A program made the position numbers and the translations under genes. 64,000 nt of DNA. Source: Novosphingobium huizhouense. GTDB taxonomy: Bacteria > Pseudomonadota > Alphaproteobacteria > Sphingomonadales > Sphingomonadaceae. The notes below the pieces were generated by a model, which saw only the letters and a program-made list of their open reading frames with translations, searched no databases and had not been told where the DNA came from. Each line of letters starts with the position of its first letter. Position 1 is the first letter of the stretch. Below are positions 1 through 9,134 of this stretch, one piece after another. The stretch spans positions 434,001-498,000 of the forward strand of contig NZ_JAILXZ010000002.1 in the NCBI RefSeq assembly GCF_020179475.1, in the 5' to 3' direction.

Positions 1-2
1 TC

Positions 3-623
3 GCCGGCTTTGCCGACTCGACGGTGCTTGCGGTGACCGGGCTCACCCTGGCGAGCGAGCTCGAGACCGAGGCGCAGATCGCCTTCCAGCGCATCGGCGG
101 CCTGTCGCGCGGCTTCCGCCGCCGCGAATTCGACGCCGGTTCGTGCGATCCCTTCTTCGCCTGGGAAGCGGGCGTGGGCGCGAACATGGCCGTGCGGCGC
201 AGCGCGCTCGACCTCGTCGGTCCGTTCGATCCCGCACTCGATGCGGGCTCCGCATCGCTGGCCGGGGGGGACTTCGACCTGTTCCGGCGGATCATCGGGC
301 ACGGCTATCGCATCGTCTACGACCCGCAGGCGCTCAACTGGCACCGTCACCGGCGCACGCTCGACGAATTGGCGCACCAGGTCTTTTCCTACGAAGCAGG
401 CGCGTTCGCGATCGTCACCAAGACGCTGCTGAAGGAGCGCAACCCCAGCGCCGCGACTTTCGCCGCGCGCTGGTTGCGCCACCACTTCGCGGCGCGCCTG
501 CGGGAGCGGCGCGCCCCGGCGCTGCCCGAACGCGAGGTCGATTATACGCGGCTGCAGGGGCGCGGCGCGGCGAGCGGGCCGGGGCGATACCTGCGCGCGC
601 TGCGGCAGGTGCGCCATGGCTGA
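3..623 (+). CDS. Glycosyltransferase family 2, C-terminal part (5' end outside window)
   Basis: The reading frame is open from position 3, so the gene begins upstream of the window and only the last 206 residues are visible. They carry the C-terminal half of a GT2 fold: an N-terminal ELETEAQ stretch, a region around GVGANMAVRR and VGPFDPAL that lines the acceptor site, then GGDFDLFRR and a helical tail. GT-A enzymes of this type move a sugar from a nucleotide donor in the cytoplasm. A GTG inside the frame at 24 could be mistaken for the start. The stop overlaps the next glycosyltransferase by 8 bases, which suggests a co-transcribed exopolysaccharide operon. Donor and acceptor cannot be read from the sequence. 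Confidence 0.8.
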   Translation, partial: AGFADSTVLAVTGLTLASELETEAQIAFQRIGGLSRGFRRREFDAGSCDPFFAWEAGVGANMAVRRSALDLVGPFDPALDAGSASLAGGDFDLFRRIIGHGYRIVYDPQALNWHRHRRTLDELAHQVFSYEAGAFAIVTKTLLKERNPSAATFAARWLRHHFAARLRERRAPALPEREVDYTRLQGRGAASGPGRYLRALRQVRHG

Positions 624-1947
624 CCCCGCGATCAGCATCGTCGTCCCTTCGCACAACCGGCGCGACCTGCTGGCGGCGTTGTTCGCGGCGCTTGCGGCGC
701 AGGCGCCGGGCACGCCGGCGTTCGAGGTGATCGTGGTCGCCGACGGGTGCCGCGACGACACCGTCGCCTGGCTCGGCGCGCAGCGCGAGGATTTCGTACA
801 CAGGGTGATCGAAACGCCGGGGCGCGGTCCCGCCTTCGCCCGCAATCGCGGCGCCGAACTGGCCCGCGGCGCGATCCTGCTGTTCCTCGACGACGACGTG
901 ATGCCTTCGCCGGGGCTCGTCAGCGCCCATGCCGCGATGCACCGGCGGGAGGCCGGGACCGCGGTGATCGGCCCCTATCCCCCGTGGCCGCACCCCGGCG
1001 AGGACATCTTCCGGGCGCGCATCCGCGCGAGCTGGCTCGAGCACTTCGCCGCGCTGCGCCGTCCCGGACACCGTTTCGGCTTCCGAGACCTGCTGACCGG
1101 AAACCTTTCGATCGCGCGCAGCCTTTGGCGCGAGATGGGCGGGCTCGACGAGGCCTTCGCAAGGGCGCGCGAGGATCACGAACTGGGCGTGCGGCTGATC
1201 CGCGAGGGCGTGCCGATCCGCTACTGCGACGAGGCCTTCGCCTGGCACCACGAACACCTGACCTCGAGCCTGCGCCGCGCGTTCCAGCGCGCCAGCGACG
1301 AAGGGCGCTCGGACGCGCTGCTTGCGCTCAAGCACCCGCACCTGCGGCGGTCGCTGCCGGTAACGCGCACCGCGATGGTCCCGCGCCGCCGCATCACCCG
1401 GACGCTGTTGCTGGGGCGCAAGGGCGCCGTCGCGCTGCGGCTCAACCCGGTCGCCATCGCCGCGCTGCGCGCGCTCGAGAAGGTCGGGTCGCGGCAGAGG
1501 CACCGGCGGCTGTTCAATGCGCTGCACAGCCTCTCGTACCATCGCGCGGCGGGCGAGGTGCTGGGCGGACACTGGTGGAAGATCTTCCCCGACGAGGCCC
1601 CGACCGAACCGGGCCTGCGGATCGACCTGCAGCAAGGCCTCGCTGCTGCCGAAGCCGCGCTGGACCGGGCTCGCCCGGCGAGCGTGCTGGTTACGTGCGG
1701 CGACGCCGAGATCGCCCGGCTGCCTGACGTGCCGGGCTACGAACCGTGGGCGGGACGCCATCTGCGCCAGGCGCTGCTCGAGCGCGCAAAGCCCGCGCGC
1801 CTTCTCGAAGCGCTCGACGGTCGGGATGCGACAACGCTGCCGAAGCTGCTCGAGCCGGCAGCGCCCAGCTTCTTCCACACCGCGGGCTTCAACGCCTTCG
1901 TCCACGAAAACGCGCTGCAGTGGGCGCGCGCCAGGAACCGGACATGA
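616..1947 (+). CDS. Glycosyltransferase family 2 (443 aa)
   Basis: The N-terminus ISIVVPSHNRRDLL and the metal-binding FLDDDVMPS segment (about residues 95-103) mark a GT-A family 2 enzyme. LTGNLSIAR and GGLDEAFARAREDHELG follow and fit the acceptor/catalytic region. About 150 residues beyond the GT2 core have no recognisable domain. The ATG lies inside the end of the upstream glycosyltransferase and the stop shares ATGA with the next gene, so the three genes are probably translationally coupled. The likely role is adding one sugar of the exopolysaccharide repeat unit at the cytoplasmic membrane; the sugar is unknown. Confidence 0.85.
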   Translation: MADPAISIVVPSHNRRDLLAALFAALAAQAPGTPAFEVIVVADGCRDDTVAWLGAQREDFVHRVIETPGRGPAFARNRGAELARGAILLFLDDDVMPSPGLVSAHAAMHRREAGTAVIGPYPPWPHPGEDIFRARIRASWLEHFAALRRPGHRFGFRDLLTGNLSIARSLWREMGGLDEAFARAREDHELGVRLIREGVPIRYCDEAFAWHHEHLTSSLRRAFQRASDEGRSDALLALKHPHLRRSLPVTRTAMVPRRRITRTLLLGRKGAVALRLNPVAIAALRALEKVGSRQRHRRLFNALHSLSYHRAAGEVLGGHWWKIFPDEAPTEPGLRIDLQQGLAAAEAALDRARPASVLVTCGDAEIARLPDVPGYEPWAGRHLRQALLERAKPARLLEALDGRDATTLPKLLEPAAPSFFHTAGFNAFVHENALQWARARNRT

Positions 1948-2903
1948 CGATCGCACGACTCCCCGAAGCCGCCCTCGCGCCCAGCTCGCCGATTGCGGTG
2001 TGCATCGTGGCGTTTCGCGACAGCGCGATCGTTGCCCAGTGCCTCGCAAGCCTCGAACGTTCGTCCTTCGCCGACTTCGAAGTGGTGATCTGCGAAAACG
2101 GCGGCCCCGAAGCCTTTGCCCGGCTGGAGGCGGCACTTCCGGCGCGCCTTCCCGGCGGCCAGGGCGTGACCTGCCTGATGGCGCCGGGCAATCTCGGATA
2201 TGCGGGCGGCGTGAACTTCGCGATCCGGGCGCGTCCGGGGGCCCGGGCCTGGTTCGTGCTCAACCCCGATGCAACCGTGGCGCCCGACGCGCTGGGCGAA
2301 CTCGTGGCGCGGCTCGAGCGGGGCGACTGCGACGCTGTCGGCGGCGTGCTGCATTACCCCTCGGGCAAGGTCCAGGCCTATGGCGGCCGCTGGCGCGGCT
2401 GGCTCGCCCGCGCAGAATCGATCGGCCAGGGCCGGTCGGTCGAGGAGATCGCCGACGAAGCCGGGGTCGAGCGCGAGATGAACTACCTGCTCGGCGCCGC
2501 GATGCTGATCGACCGCTCGTTCGTGGCCCGGGCGGGGCTGATGCAGGAGGACTATTTCCTCTACGCCGAGGAGATCGAATGGTGCCTGCGCGCGCTCCGG
2601 TCGGGCGCGCGGCTGGGCTTTGCGCCGAGCGCGCGGATCTGCCACGGCCAAGGCGCGACCACCGGTTCGGCCGACCCGATCCGCAGCAGGCCGAAGCTGC
2701 CGATCTTCCTCGACGAGCGGAACAAGCTGCTGGTGGTCCGCGACACGACGCCCGCGCGCCTGCCGGTGGCAATTCCGCTGGCCGCCGCGCTCGCGTTCCT
2801 GCGGTTTGCGCGACGCGGCGCGCGCCGACAGTTCGCGTACGCGCTGCAAGGTTGGTGGGACGGCGCGCGCAATCGGCGCGGCGTGCCGGCTTGGCTGCGC
2901 TAG
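1944..2903 (+). CDS. Glycosyltransferase family 2, rhamnosyltransferase-like (319 aa)
   Basis: IAVCIVAFRDSAIVAQCLASL at the N-terminus and the LNPDATVAP motif (DxD equivalent, about residue 110) identify a GT2 protein of the RfbF/WcaA-like group. The downstream MNYLLGAAMLIDR, EDYFLYAEEIEWCLR and ICHGQGATT segments are typical of this group, which often transfers rhamnose. The frame is open further upstream, but the ATG at 1944 gives the ATGA overlap with the preceding gene and starts just before the conserved core. It is the last gene of the left-hand plus-strand operon and converges on the beta-barrel gene 12 bases away. Confidence 0.85.
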   Translation: MTIARLPEAALAPSSPIAVCIVAFRDSAIVAQCLASLERSSFADFEVVICENGGPEAFARLEAALPARLPGGQGVTCLMAPGNLGYAGGVNFAIRARPGARAWFVLNPDATVAPDALGELVARLERGDCDAVGGVLHYPSGKVQAYGGRWRGWLARAESIGQGRSVEEIADEAGVEREMNYLLGAAMLIDRSFVARAGLMQEDYFLYAEEIEWCLRALRSGARLGFAPSARICHGQGATTGSADPIRSRPKLPIFLDERNKLLVVRDTTPARLPVAIPLAAALAFLRFARRGARRQFAYALQGWWDGARNRRGVPAWLR

Positions 2904-2915
2904 CCCCGAGGCGGC

Positions 2916-4223
2916 CTAAAAGCGCAGGCTGGCGGTCAGGCCGACCTGGACCGCATCGTAATCGAGCGCGGCGAGGTCGGAGCGGCGACGCTGGCCCTGG
3001 ACATAGCCGGCGAAGTTCAGCCGCTGCGATTTCTCGAAGCCGAGCGCCAGCCCGAGCTGATCGGTGCGGTCGTTCGCGGCAAGCGGAAAGCCCGCGCTCT
3101 GGACTTGCGCGAAGTCGCGCTCGCGGCGCAGGGCGGTGAAGGTGAGCCGGGTTCGCGCGGTCAGCGCCCGTTCCACCTTGCCGCTGTAGATCGTCGTGCG
3201 CGCGAAGTCCGAGCGGAAGCCGGCCGAGACGTCGATCGAACGGGCGGTCGCCACGGAAACGCGCGTGCTGCCGCCCACCCGCAATTGCGCGGCGATGTTC
3301 CAATTGAGACCGTCGAAGCGCGACAGATCGCGGCCCGGAACCGAGACCCTGGTATAGGTGACCTGGCCCTGGACCTGCAGCCTTGCCCCGAGCCGGCGGT
3401 CGAGCTTGGCGCCGATGTAGGAATAATGGAACCGGTCGGTCGCGGCGAACAGCGGGTCGCTGGCGCGATCGGTATAGTTGAAATCGGTGCGCCCCGCGAA
3501 CACGCCGATCCGGCCGAAGGCAGGGCTCGCATAGGCAACCCCGCCCCCGTAATCGAACACGTTGGCGTTGTTGAACTTGCGCACCTCGGCGCTGTTGCGC
3601 AGCTGTCGGTAATTTGCGTAGGCGTTCGGCTCGATTCCGACCGCCGCACCACAGCTGATTGTGCCGCCGACCCGCCATTGCGTCTCGGTATTGACGATGG
3701 TCCCCTCGCCTCCGTCGATCAGCGTCCCGTCGTCGTTGAGGATCTGGAGGTCGCCGAGGTCGGTCTGCCGGCGGGCGATGCCGGCATTGAGACCGACGTC
3801 GCAGATCGCGATGCGGCGTTGCGCGGTGGCGTTAAGGTCGATCCGTTCGCGGTTGAGCCGCGAATTGCGCAAATAGAAATTGTAGCCGACCGAGCCAGCC
3901 AATGTGAATGTCGCCGCAGATGTGGGGGCGACGATGTCGGCATTGATCGATGGCGAAAGGACGAAGTCCGACTTGTCGAGGTTGCGCCGCTCGGTCACCG
4001 CATCCGAGGCGCGCGCGACGTTGCTGTCGTAATGGGCATCGACCGCGCCGGCGATGTGAAGGCGCGGCGCCGGCCGGTCGAACGTCAGCCCGGAAGGGTC
4101 GAAGGCAAGAGCCGAAGGATCGAGCGTTTGCGCAAAAGCGCCCGGTGCAGCGCCCAGCGCGAGCAGCAACGACAAGGCGCGCACGCCGCGATGCGACACT
4201 CCAATGGTCCTGCCTGCAATCAT
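2916..4223 (-). CDS. Outer-membrane beta-barrel protein of an EPS locus (435 aa)
   Basis: A signal peptide (positively charged start, leucine-rich core, cleavage near GAFAQ) is followed by a short linker and then alternating polar/hydrophobic strands up to a terminal LTASLRF. That ending is the aromatic C-terminal strand recognised by the BAM machinery. The HYDSNVARASD segment near the start of the barrel is typical of the BBP2_2/DUF2320 putative porins found in exopolysaccharide clusters. The start at 4223 was chosen because it has an AGGGGG ribosome site and places the signal peptide at the N-terminus; the frame stays open to 4403. The inferred role is helping polymer cross the outer membrane or modifying it at the surface. 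Confidence 0.72.
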   Translation of the reverse strand: MIAGRTIGVSHRGVRALSLLLALGAAPGAFAQTLDPSALAFDPSGLTFDRPAPRLHIAGAVDAHYDSNVARASDAVTERRNLDKSDFVLSPSINADIVAPTSAATFTLAGSVGYNFYLRNSRLNRERIDLNATAQRRIAICDVGLNAGIARRQTDLGDLQILNDDGTLIDGGEGTIVNTETQWRVGGTISCGAAVGIEPNAYANYRQLRNSAEVRKFNNANVFDYGGGVAYASPAFGRIGVFAGRTDFNYTDRASDPLFAATDRFHYSYIGAKLDRRLGARLQVQGQVTYTRVSVPGRDLSRFDGLNWNIAAQLRVGGSTRVSVATARSIDVSAGFRSDFARTTIYSGKVERALTARTRLTFTALRRERDFAQVQSAGFPLAANDRTDQLGLALGFEKSQRLNFAGYVQGQRRRSDLAALDYDAVQVGLTASLRF

Positions 4224-4261
4224 CCGTGCCCCCTTTTCTCGCAAGATCCGGTCCGCCCCGC

Positions 4262-5503
4262 CTAGCTGCGCGCCGATTTGCGGGCCAGCCGGCGAAGCGT
4301 GCCGAAGAACGCGCGCAACCGCTCTCCGAGCGGGGCCTGCCGCGCCGCCTCGGCAACGCGCGTGCCGCGCATCTCGGGGACAGGGCGACCGAGCACCTTG
4401 CACGCCGCGACGCGATAGCGGATCGCGCGCTTGCGGCGGGCCTGGAACGGCTGCATCGCCTCAATTGCTGAAACATCAATGGGTTCCGCGACCACGGCGG
4501 CCGCACGAAGCGCATCTTCAAGGAAGGCCTGCCCGCGCTCGGTGCGCGCCTGGATCAGGCTTCGGCCATCCTGCTCGTCGAACGTGGGATAGCCGTCCGC
4601 ATCGCCGAACCACGCATCGGCGCACGCGATATCGGCGCTCGCCCCCACAGCGTCGGGGCAGATCTTGCAGCGGAACTGCACTTCGCGGCTGAGGTGCTCG
4701 CCCCAGGACTGCGCGTATGTCATCGTCCGTTCCTCGCCGCGGGAGGTCACCGCGCGGGCAAGTCCTGGCCAGCCGTTGCCGCGGTAGCGGAAACCAGTCA
4801 CTTCGGTGAGCGAAACCCCCATCGCGGCAACGACGCCGACGGCCCCGCGCCGGCTGGGCAACCCGCCGCAATAGAAGGAGAGAATCAGCGGGACCCGTGC
4901 CGCCACCCGGGGGTCATGAAGCGCAAGGCGGCGCAGCGCCGAGACATCGCACGGCTTCCCGACGAAGGCGAAGCGCCGCCCCGCGGCGAGCGCGCCATCG
5001 ATCGCCGCGAGCGGCGAGGACGGGGCATAGCGCGACCCGCTGCCCGCCTCGACCTCTGCCCCCGTGCGCGACCAGCGCATCCGGTTGCCGAGCGGGTCGT
5101 CCGGGTCCGGCTCGACATGGAGGACCGCTTCGACCAGGCCCGATGCCAGCGCGTGGGCGAGCAACCCCGACAGCGCCCCGCCCGATGCGCCGGCAAAACG
5201 GAGGACCGGATCGGTCGCGTGACCGACAGAAGTCGAGAGCGCGGGGCCCCACAGCGGATCGGGCCCCCTCGCCGCACCCGGCACGTCCGTGTCCCACGAC
5301 GCGACGGCGAGCCCCGGGCAGGCCTCGGCGACAAGCGTTTCCATCGTCGGGGAGAGCGGGCGCGACTGGACCGGGCGTGCAAAGCCCGGATCGCGCATCG
5401 TCATCGCCACCGCGCCCCGGGAGATCCCCGCACAGAGGCCACAGCCCGAGCAAAGATTACCGTCTGCTACGCGCTGCAGGGCAGGCGACGCGAACGCCTT
5501 CAT
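4262..5503 (-). CDS. Coenzyme F420 hydrogenase/dehydrogenase beta-subunit family protein (413 aa)
   Basis: The N-terminus has a CxxCxxC cluster (Cys18, Cys21, Cys24) for an iron-sulfur centre. The FYCGGLPSRRG region and a C-terminal CKICPDAVG segment with ADIACADAWFGD are hallmarks of the FrhB family. Sphingomonads are not known to make F420, so the name reflects ancestry rather than cofactor. Members next to polysaccharide pyruvyl transferases occur in many polysaccharide clusters, where their reaction is unsettled. The start overlaps the end of the pyruvyl transferase gene by four bases, so the two are probably made together and act in one step. Confidence 0.8.
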   Translation of the reverse strand: MKAFASPALQRVADGNLCSGCGLCAGISRGAVAMTMRDPGFARPVQSRPLSPTMETLVAEACPGLAVASWDTDVPGAARGPDPLWGPALSTSVGHATDPVLRFAGASGGALSGLLAHALASGLVEAVLHVEPDPDDPLGNRMRWSRTGAEVEAGSGSRYAPSSPLAAIDGALAAGRRFAFVGKPCDVSALRRLALHDPRVAARVPLILSFYCGGLPSRRGAVGVVAAMGVSLTEVTGFRYRGNGWPGLARAVTSRGEERTMTYAQSWGEHLSREVQFRCKICPDAVGASADIACADAWFGDADGYPTFDEQDGRSLIQARTERGQAFLEDALRAAAVVAEPIDVSAIEAMQPFQARRKRAIRYRVAACKVLGRPVPEMRGTRVAEAARQAPLGERLRAFFGTLRRLARKSARS

Positions 5504-6756
5504 GCCTTCGCCGCCACTGCGCGGGCAAAGACCTCGCGCAGACCCGCGCGGTAGGTGTCCATCAGCGGTCGCACCTTTGCTCGCGCCTGTTCGACGTCGC
5601 GCGCCAGCTGGTCGCGGCGGTCGATGGCGTCGAGGACATGCTGGACCGCGCGCGGCGCATCGTAACCCGTTTCAGGCAGGCGCACATCGTATCCGAGCAG
5701 TCCGAACAGCCCGCTGAACTTGCGGCTATAGGCCACCGGCACGACCGGCGTCCCCGACGAAAGCGCCCCAATGCAGGCGTGCATCCGCGCGGCAACGAGC
5801 ACATCTAGCCCGGAAATGAAGCTCTTGGCCTGCGACGGACCGGCGAAATCGGGCACGCGCTCGGCCCCCGGAAATTCCGTGGCGAGGCGGTCGGCAAGGC
5901 GGGAATCGTCATCGCGCGGGTCGCGTGCACTGATTGCATGGGCGATAAGGAACACATCGACATCGGGACGCGCGCAGAGTTCGCCGAGCAGCGCCCGGGT
6001 CATTGCGGCATAGTCGTAGGACAGGCCGAAGCGGTTGGTTCCCGCCTCCGCCTCGTGGAACAGCAGGCCCGAGGCATTGACTCCGACGCGGACGCGCCGT
6101 CCGCCGCGGGCGACCGAATGGTCCTCGTAGGGCAGTTCGAACGCCACATCGACCGCAAGCCTCACGTCGGCGCGCGGTGTCATCGCGCGCGCAACGTCTG
6201 CCGAGCGCCGGTCGCGGGCGAAGACGATCGCGCTGCGCTGCATAGCGCTTGCCGCGAGCGCACGGTAGACGGGCTTCTCGAACGGGCCGATGGTCTGCGG
6301 CGAGAGCACGAGCGGGACGTCGCGCCACGACGTCATCATCTTGGTCAGCCAGAGGAAGGCGAAGCGCCGGGGCCCATAGATGTCGGCAAAGCTGTCGCCT
6401 GCCCCGATGTCGAGCATGCAGTCGAGCGCGCGCACCGATGCGAGGAACCCGTCACGCGCTAATAGGGTGCGTCGGTTGATCGCGAAGACTTCGGTATCCG
6501 GAAGGTCGAGGGTCTGGGCATCGCCGCCGATCGGGGCATAGACCACGAACCGCGGGGCGAGACCGAGTTCGAGCGCCGCCTCGCGCGCAAGAGCGTGATT
6601 GGCGACGGTAAGCGCGCCGATCCCGAGATTGCCAGAGTCGAGCGAATGCCAGGCGAGCCCGATGCGGATCGGCCGCGCGGCACGCGGCGCAGGCCTTGGA
6701 TGCGGCATGGCTTCGACGCGCGCAGCGACCGGAGCCAAGGTCGGCGAGTTGGGCAA
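5500..6756 (-). CDS. Polysaccharide pyruvyl transferase family protein (418 aa)
   Basis: This is a WcaK/CsaB-like protein. GLAWHSLDSGNLGIGALTV near the N-terminus, IGAGDSFADIYGPRRF, LSPQTIGPF and the C-terminal ARMHACIGALSSGTPVVPVAYS block are the conserved features. Family members place a ketal pyruvate from phosphoenolpyruvate on a sugar of a surface polymer. The frame allows a TTG start at 6756 with a GGGAG site eight bases upstream, or an ATG at 6708 after which the conserved core begins about 15 residues later; the true start is uncertain. It is the first gene of a two-gene minus-strand unit with the FrhB-like gene. Confidence 0.83.
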   Translation of the reverse strand: MPNSPTLAPVAARVEAMPHPRPAPRAARPIRIGLAWHSLDSGNLGIGALTVANHALAREAALELGLAPRFVVYAPIGGDAQTLDLPDTEVFAINRRTLLARDGFLASVRALDCMLDIGAGDSFADIYGPRRFAFLWLTKMMTSWRDVPLVLSPQTIGPFEKPVYRALAASAMQRSAIVFARDRRSADVARAMTPRADVRLAVDVAFELPYEDHSVARGGRRVRVGVNASGLLFHEAEAGTNRFGLSYDYAAMTRALLGELCARPDVDVFLIAHAISARDPRDDDSRLADRLATEFPGAERVPDFAGPSQAKSFISGLDVLVAARMHACIGALSSGTPVVPVAYSRKFSGLFGLLGYDVRLPETGYDAPRAVQHVLDAIDRRDQLARDVEQARAKVRPLMDTYRAGLREVFARAVAAKA

Positions 6757-6915
6757 GACGGCACTCCCGGGAAAGACAGACGAGCCTGCAGACAGCCCCC
6801 ACAGGGCCGCATAACTCGTTGTTCTGGCTTATGTTCCCGGGCCGATGCCGAAACCGCGCACAGGGGTCGGGCATCGGCGGGCGCCTGTTGGCCGCCCGCC
6901 GATGCCCGCATGGGG

Positions 6916-8832
6916 TCAGAGGATGAAGAACGATGCGTCGATGCTCGTCACATCGTGGAGAATGATGGTAAAGTCGGCCACCTTGTCACCGTTGACGTCG
7001 CCCATCACCTTGGCGTCCGTCCCCGAAACGACGTAGCGCAATTCACCCGCATGGCCGGTGAAGGCGCGGGTGCCGATGAACTTGAACGGATCGTCGGCGG
7101 TGGTCTTGGTATTGGCGTCGATCAGCGAGAGGCTGATCCTGTCGCCCTCGGCCGCGTTGAAATCGTTGATCACCGATACGAACCCGATCGCGTCCTTGCG
7201 GAACAGGAACTGGTCGGCGCCGCCCTCGCCCCACATCAGGTTGTTGCCCGCGCCGGCGTCGAGCGTGTCGTTGCCCGCGCCGCCGAAGAACGTGTCGTTG
7301 CCGGTGCCGCCGATGAGCGTGTCGTTGCCGTCTCCACCGTACATCGTGTCGTTGCCTGCTCCGCCGGTCAGGCGATCGTTGCCGGCGTCGCCGAACAAGG
7401 TGTCGTTGCCGGCCTGGCCGTCGAGCCCGTCGTTGCCGGCGCCGCCGTAGATCGTGTCGATCCCTGCCGAACCGGTGATCTGGTTGTCGAGCGCATTGCC
7501 GGTCACGGTAAGACCTTCGGCCGCGAGCTGCAGCTTCTCGACATTGTCGGGGAGCTTGTAGTTGATCGACGTGATGACCGTGTCGGTGCCCTCGCCTGCG
7601 AGCTCGACCACCACGTCGCGGCTCGATGCGACGACGTAGGTGTCGTTGCCGAGGCCGCCGACCATGCGGGTGTTCCCGGCACCGCCCGAAAGCCAGTCGT
7701 CGCCGGCAAGTCCGTTGAGCACGCTGTCGCCGCTCAGCGGCGCGGCAAGATTGTCGTTCCCCGTGGTGCCGTTGATGTTCACGGCGAGGCTGCCCGTGTC
7801 GAGCGAGCCCGAGAGCGATGCGAGGAGGCTCGAGGTGAGCGCGCCACCGCCGAGCGACTGCCACAGCGAATAGAGCGCAGAGCCACCGTCGCTCACCACC
7901 GACAGGGCGAGGTTGCCGACCGGCGTCGCGACCTGCTTGCCGTTGACCATGTAGATCTGCGCGCCGTTGCCCGACCATTCGAGGGGATTGTTGACCGAGA
8001 TCCACGACTTCTGGTCGGCATAGCCCGCAACGATGTTGTTGGTGATCTTGAGGTTGCTGGCATTGCTGACCGCGATGCCGTTGTAGAGCCCGCCGATGAT
8101 CTCGTTGCCGCTGATGACGACGTTCGTGAACGGCAGCTTGGTCGATTCATCGCGCATGAAGATCCCCTGCATCGGGGTTCCGTTGCCGCGCATCACCAGG
8201 TTGTTGGTGATCGTGATGTTGCTGGCGACCGCGGTCGTGTTGGTCGTCCAGAACTGGATCGCGTCGGGGTGGTCGCCGGCTGCCGGGAAGAAGTCGGTGA
8301 ACTTGTTGCCGGTGATCAGGATGTCCGAGTTGCCGCCGCCGCGCACGCCGTCGGTGCGAATATCGCGGAAGGTGTTGTTGGCGATCGTCACGCCCTTGTT
8401 GTCTAGCATGTTGATGCCGTAGCGGACATGCGAGACCGACGAATTGCGCACGGTCACGTCGGTGCTCGAGCGGATCATGAAGGGATTGGCGGTGTACCCG
8501 GCATCGCCTTCCTGTCCGACGAGCTTGATGTTGTCGAATACGATTTTCGACGAATCCTTGACCTGGAAATCGTAGTCGGTCGTGGCGTCGACATCCTTGA
8601 GCACCACGCCCGAGAAGGTCAGCCCCGAACTCTGCGTAACCTTGAGTCCGAGCAGTTCGGCAGGGTTCGCGGCGTCGGCAGAAGCGACCTTGACTCCGCC
8701 CGAGCCGAAGTTGAAGCCGAGCAGGCTGACGGCGGAGTACGTTCCAGAGGCAAGGTACACCGTGTCGCCTGCCTGCGCCGCGCGCAAGGCAGTGGTCAGC
8801 GCCGAGGCGCTGTTTACCTGAAAGTCCGTCAT
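6916..8832 (-). CDS. Parallel beta-helix protein with RTX calcium-binding repeats, putative secreted EPS lyase (638 aa)
   Basis: There is no signal peptide. Residues 1-100 resemble the start of chondroitinase-B/PL6-type helices (ALRAAQAGDTVYLASGTYS). Residues 100-330 are right-handed beta-helix coils rich in N-N ladders (VTIANNTF, ITITNNLVMR, VVISGNEI). Residues about 365-545 hold glycine-aspartate nonapeptides of the GGxGNDxLx type, and the C-terminus (SVINDFNAAEGDRISL ... ASFFIL) matches serralysin-type RTX ends. Such proteins leave by type I secretion and fold in calcium; no type I secretion genes are in the window. The middle of the helix closely resembles the lipoprotein at 13612-14775. 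Sphingan clusters carry a beta-helix lyase (SpsR/WelR type), so a polymer-cleaving role is likely but unproven. Confidence 0.82.
   Translation of the reverse strand: MTDFQVNSASALTTALRAAQAGDTVYLASGTYSAVSLLGFNFGSGGVKVASADAANPAELLGLKVTQSSGLTFSGVVLKDVDATTDYDFQVKDSSKIVFDNIKLVGQEGDAGYTANPFMIRSSTDVTVRNSSVSHVRYGINMLDNKGVTIANNTFRDIRTDGVRGGGNSDILITGNKFTDFFPAAGDHPDAIQFWTTNTTAVASNITITNNLVMRGNGTPMQGIFMRDESTKLPFTNVVISGNEIIGGLYNGIAVSNASNLKITNNIVAGYADQKSWISVNNPLEWSGNGAQIYMVNGKQVATPVGNLALSVVSDGGSALYSLWQSLGGGALTSSLLASLSGSLDTGSLAVNINGTTGNDNLAAPLSGDSVLNGLAGDDWLSGGAGNTRMVGGLGNDTYVVASSRDVVVELAGEGTDTVITSINYKLPDNVEKLQLAAEGLTVTGNALDNQITGSAGIDTIYGGAGNDGLDGQAGNDTLFGDAGNDRLTGGAGNDTMYGGDGNDTLIGGTGNDTFFGGAGNDTLDAGAGNNLMWGEGGADQFLFRKDAIGFVSVINDFNAAEGDRISLSLIDANTKTTADDPFKFIGTRAFTGHAGELRYVVSGTDAKVMGDVNGDKVADFTIILHDVTSIDASFFIL
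7216..7450 (-). repeat. Tandem RTX nonapeptide coding repeats
   Basis: About nine 27-base units in the beta-helix/RTX gene encode GGxGNDTLx-type nonapeptides, for example GGAGNDTMY, GGDGNDTLI, GGTGNDTFF and GGAGNDTLD. The near-identical DNA core (gtcgttgcc on the plus strand) recurs at the codon level. Each pair of units would build a calcium-filled parallel beta-roll. Confidence 0.85.
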
Positions 8833-9134
8833 CGAAGATAATCCCGTCCAATCGCGCCGGCCCCCAGCGCCGGCGTCGCCCCGAATTTAAGTGCATGATA
8901 TAACAGTGAAATTTAGAACCTTAGTTAGGCGTCCTTAACCTTCGGCGCCGGCCCTCTAGGCGCAGGCCGCAGGGAACGGGGGTTCGTGGCGACGGGTCGT
9001 GCGATTTTTTGCATATCCTGAATTTATGCAACGTTATTAGGTTCTTATGCAGGAACCAGACCGACCCGGCGGCGTTGGCGGACGAGGTCGGGGCATGCAC
9101 CCGGCCGGATTCCTGCGAATCGATCGGACCACGC
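8833..9134. promoter_or_regulatory. Divergent intergenic region between RTX beta-helix gene and Wza-type gene
   Basis: These 302 bases separate two divergent starts. The stretch 8886-8940 and another at 9003-9050 are clearly richer in A and T than the surrounding genes, as expected for promoters. No convincing gene or strong -35/-10 pair could be fixed. A plus-strand frame is open from 9009 but lacks a ribosome site and would put extra residues before the signal peptide of the exporter. Confidence 0.4.

Noticed and set aside
415..2136. 573-codon open frame opposite the first glycosyltransferase genes
   Set aside because: Arginine/proline-rich composition and exact antisense placement to two clear GT2 genes mark it as a high-GC shadow.
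4262..5503. Evidence for F420-dependent hydrogenase metabolism
   Set aside because: Only a family relative of FrhB is present, beside a pyruvyl transferase and without other hydrogenase subunits.
7216..7450. Regular 27-base repeats that could suggest a CRISPR or minisatellite
   Set aside because: They are in frame and encode RTX nonapeptides; there are no unique spacers or cas genes.
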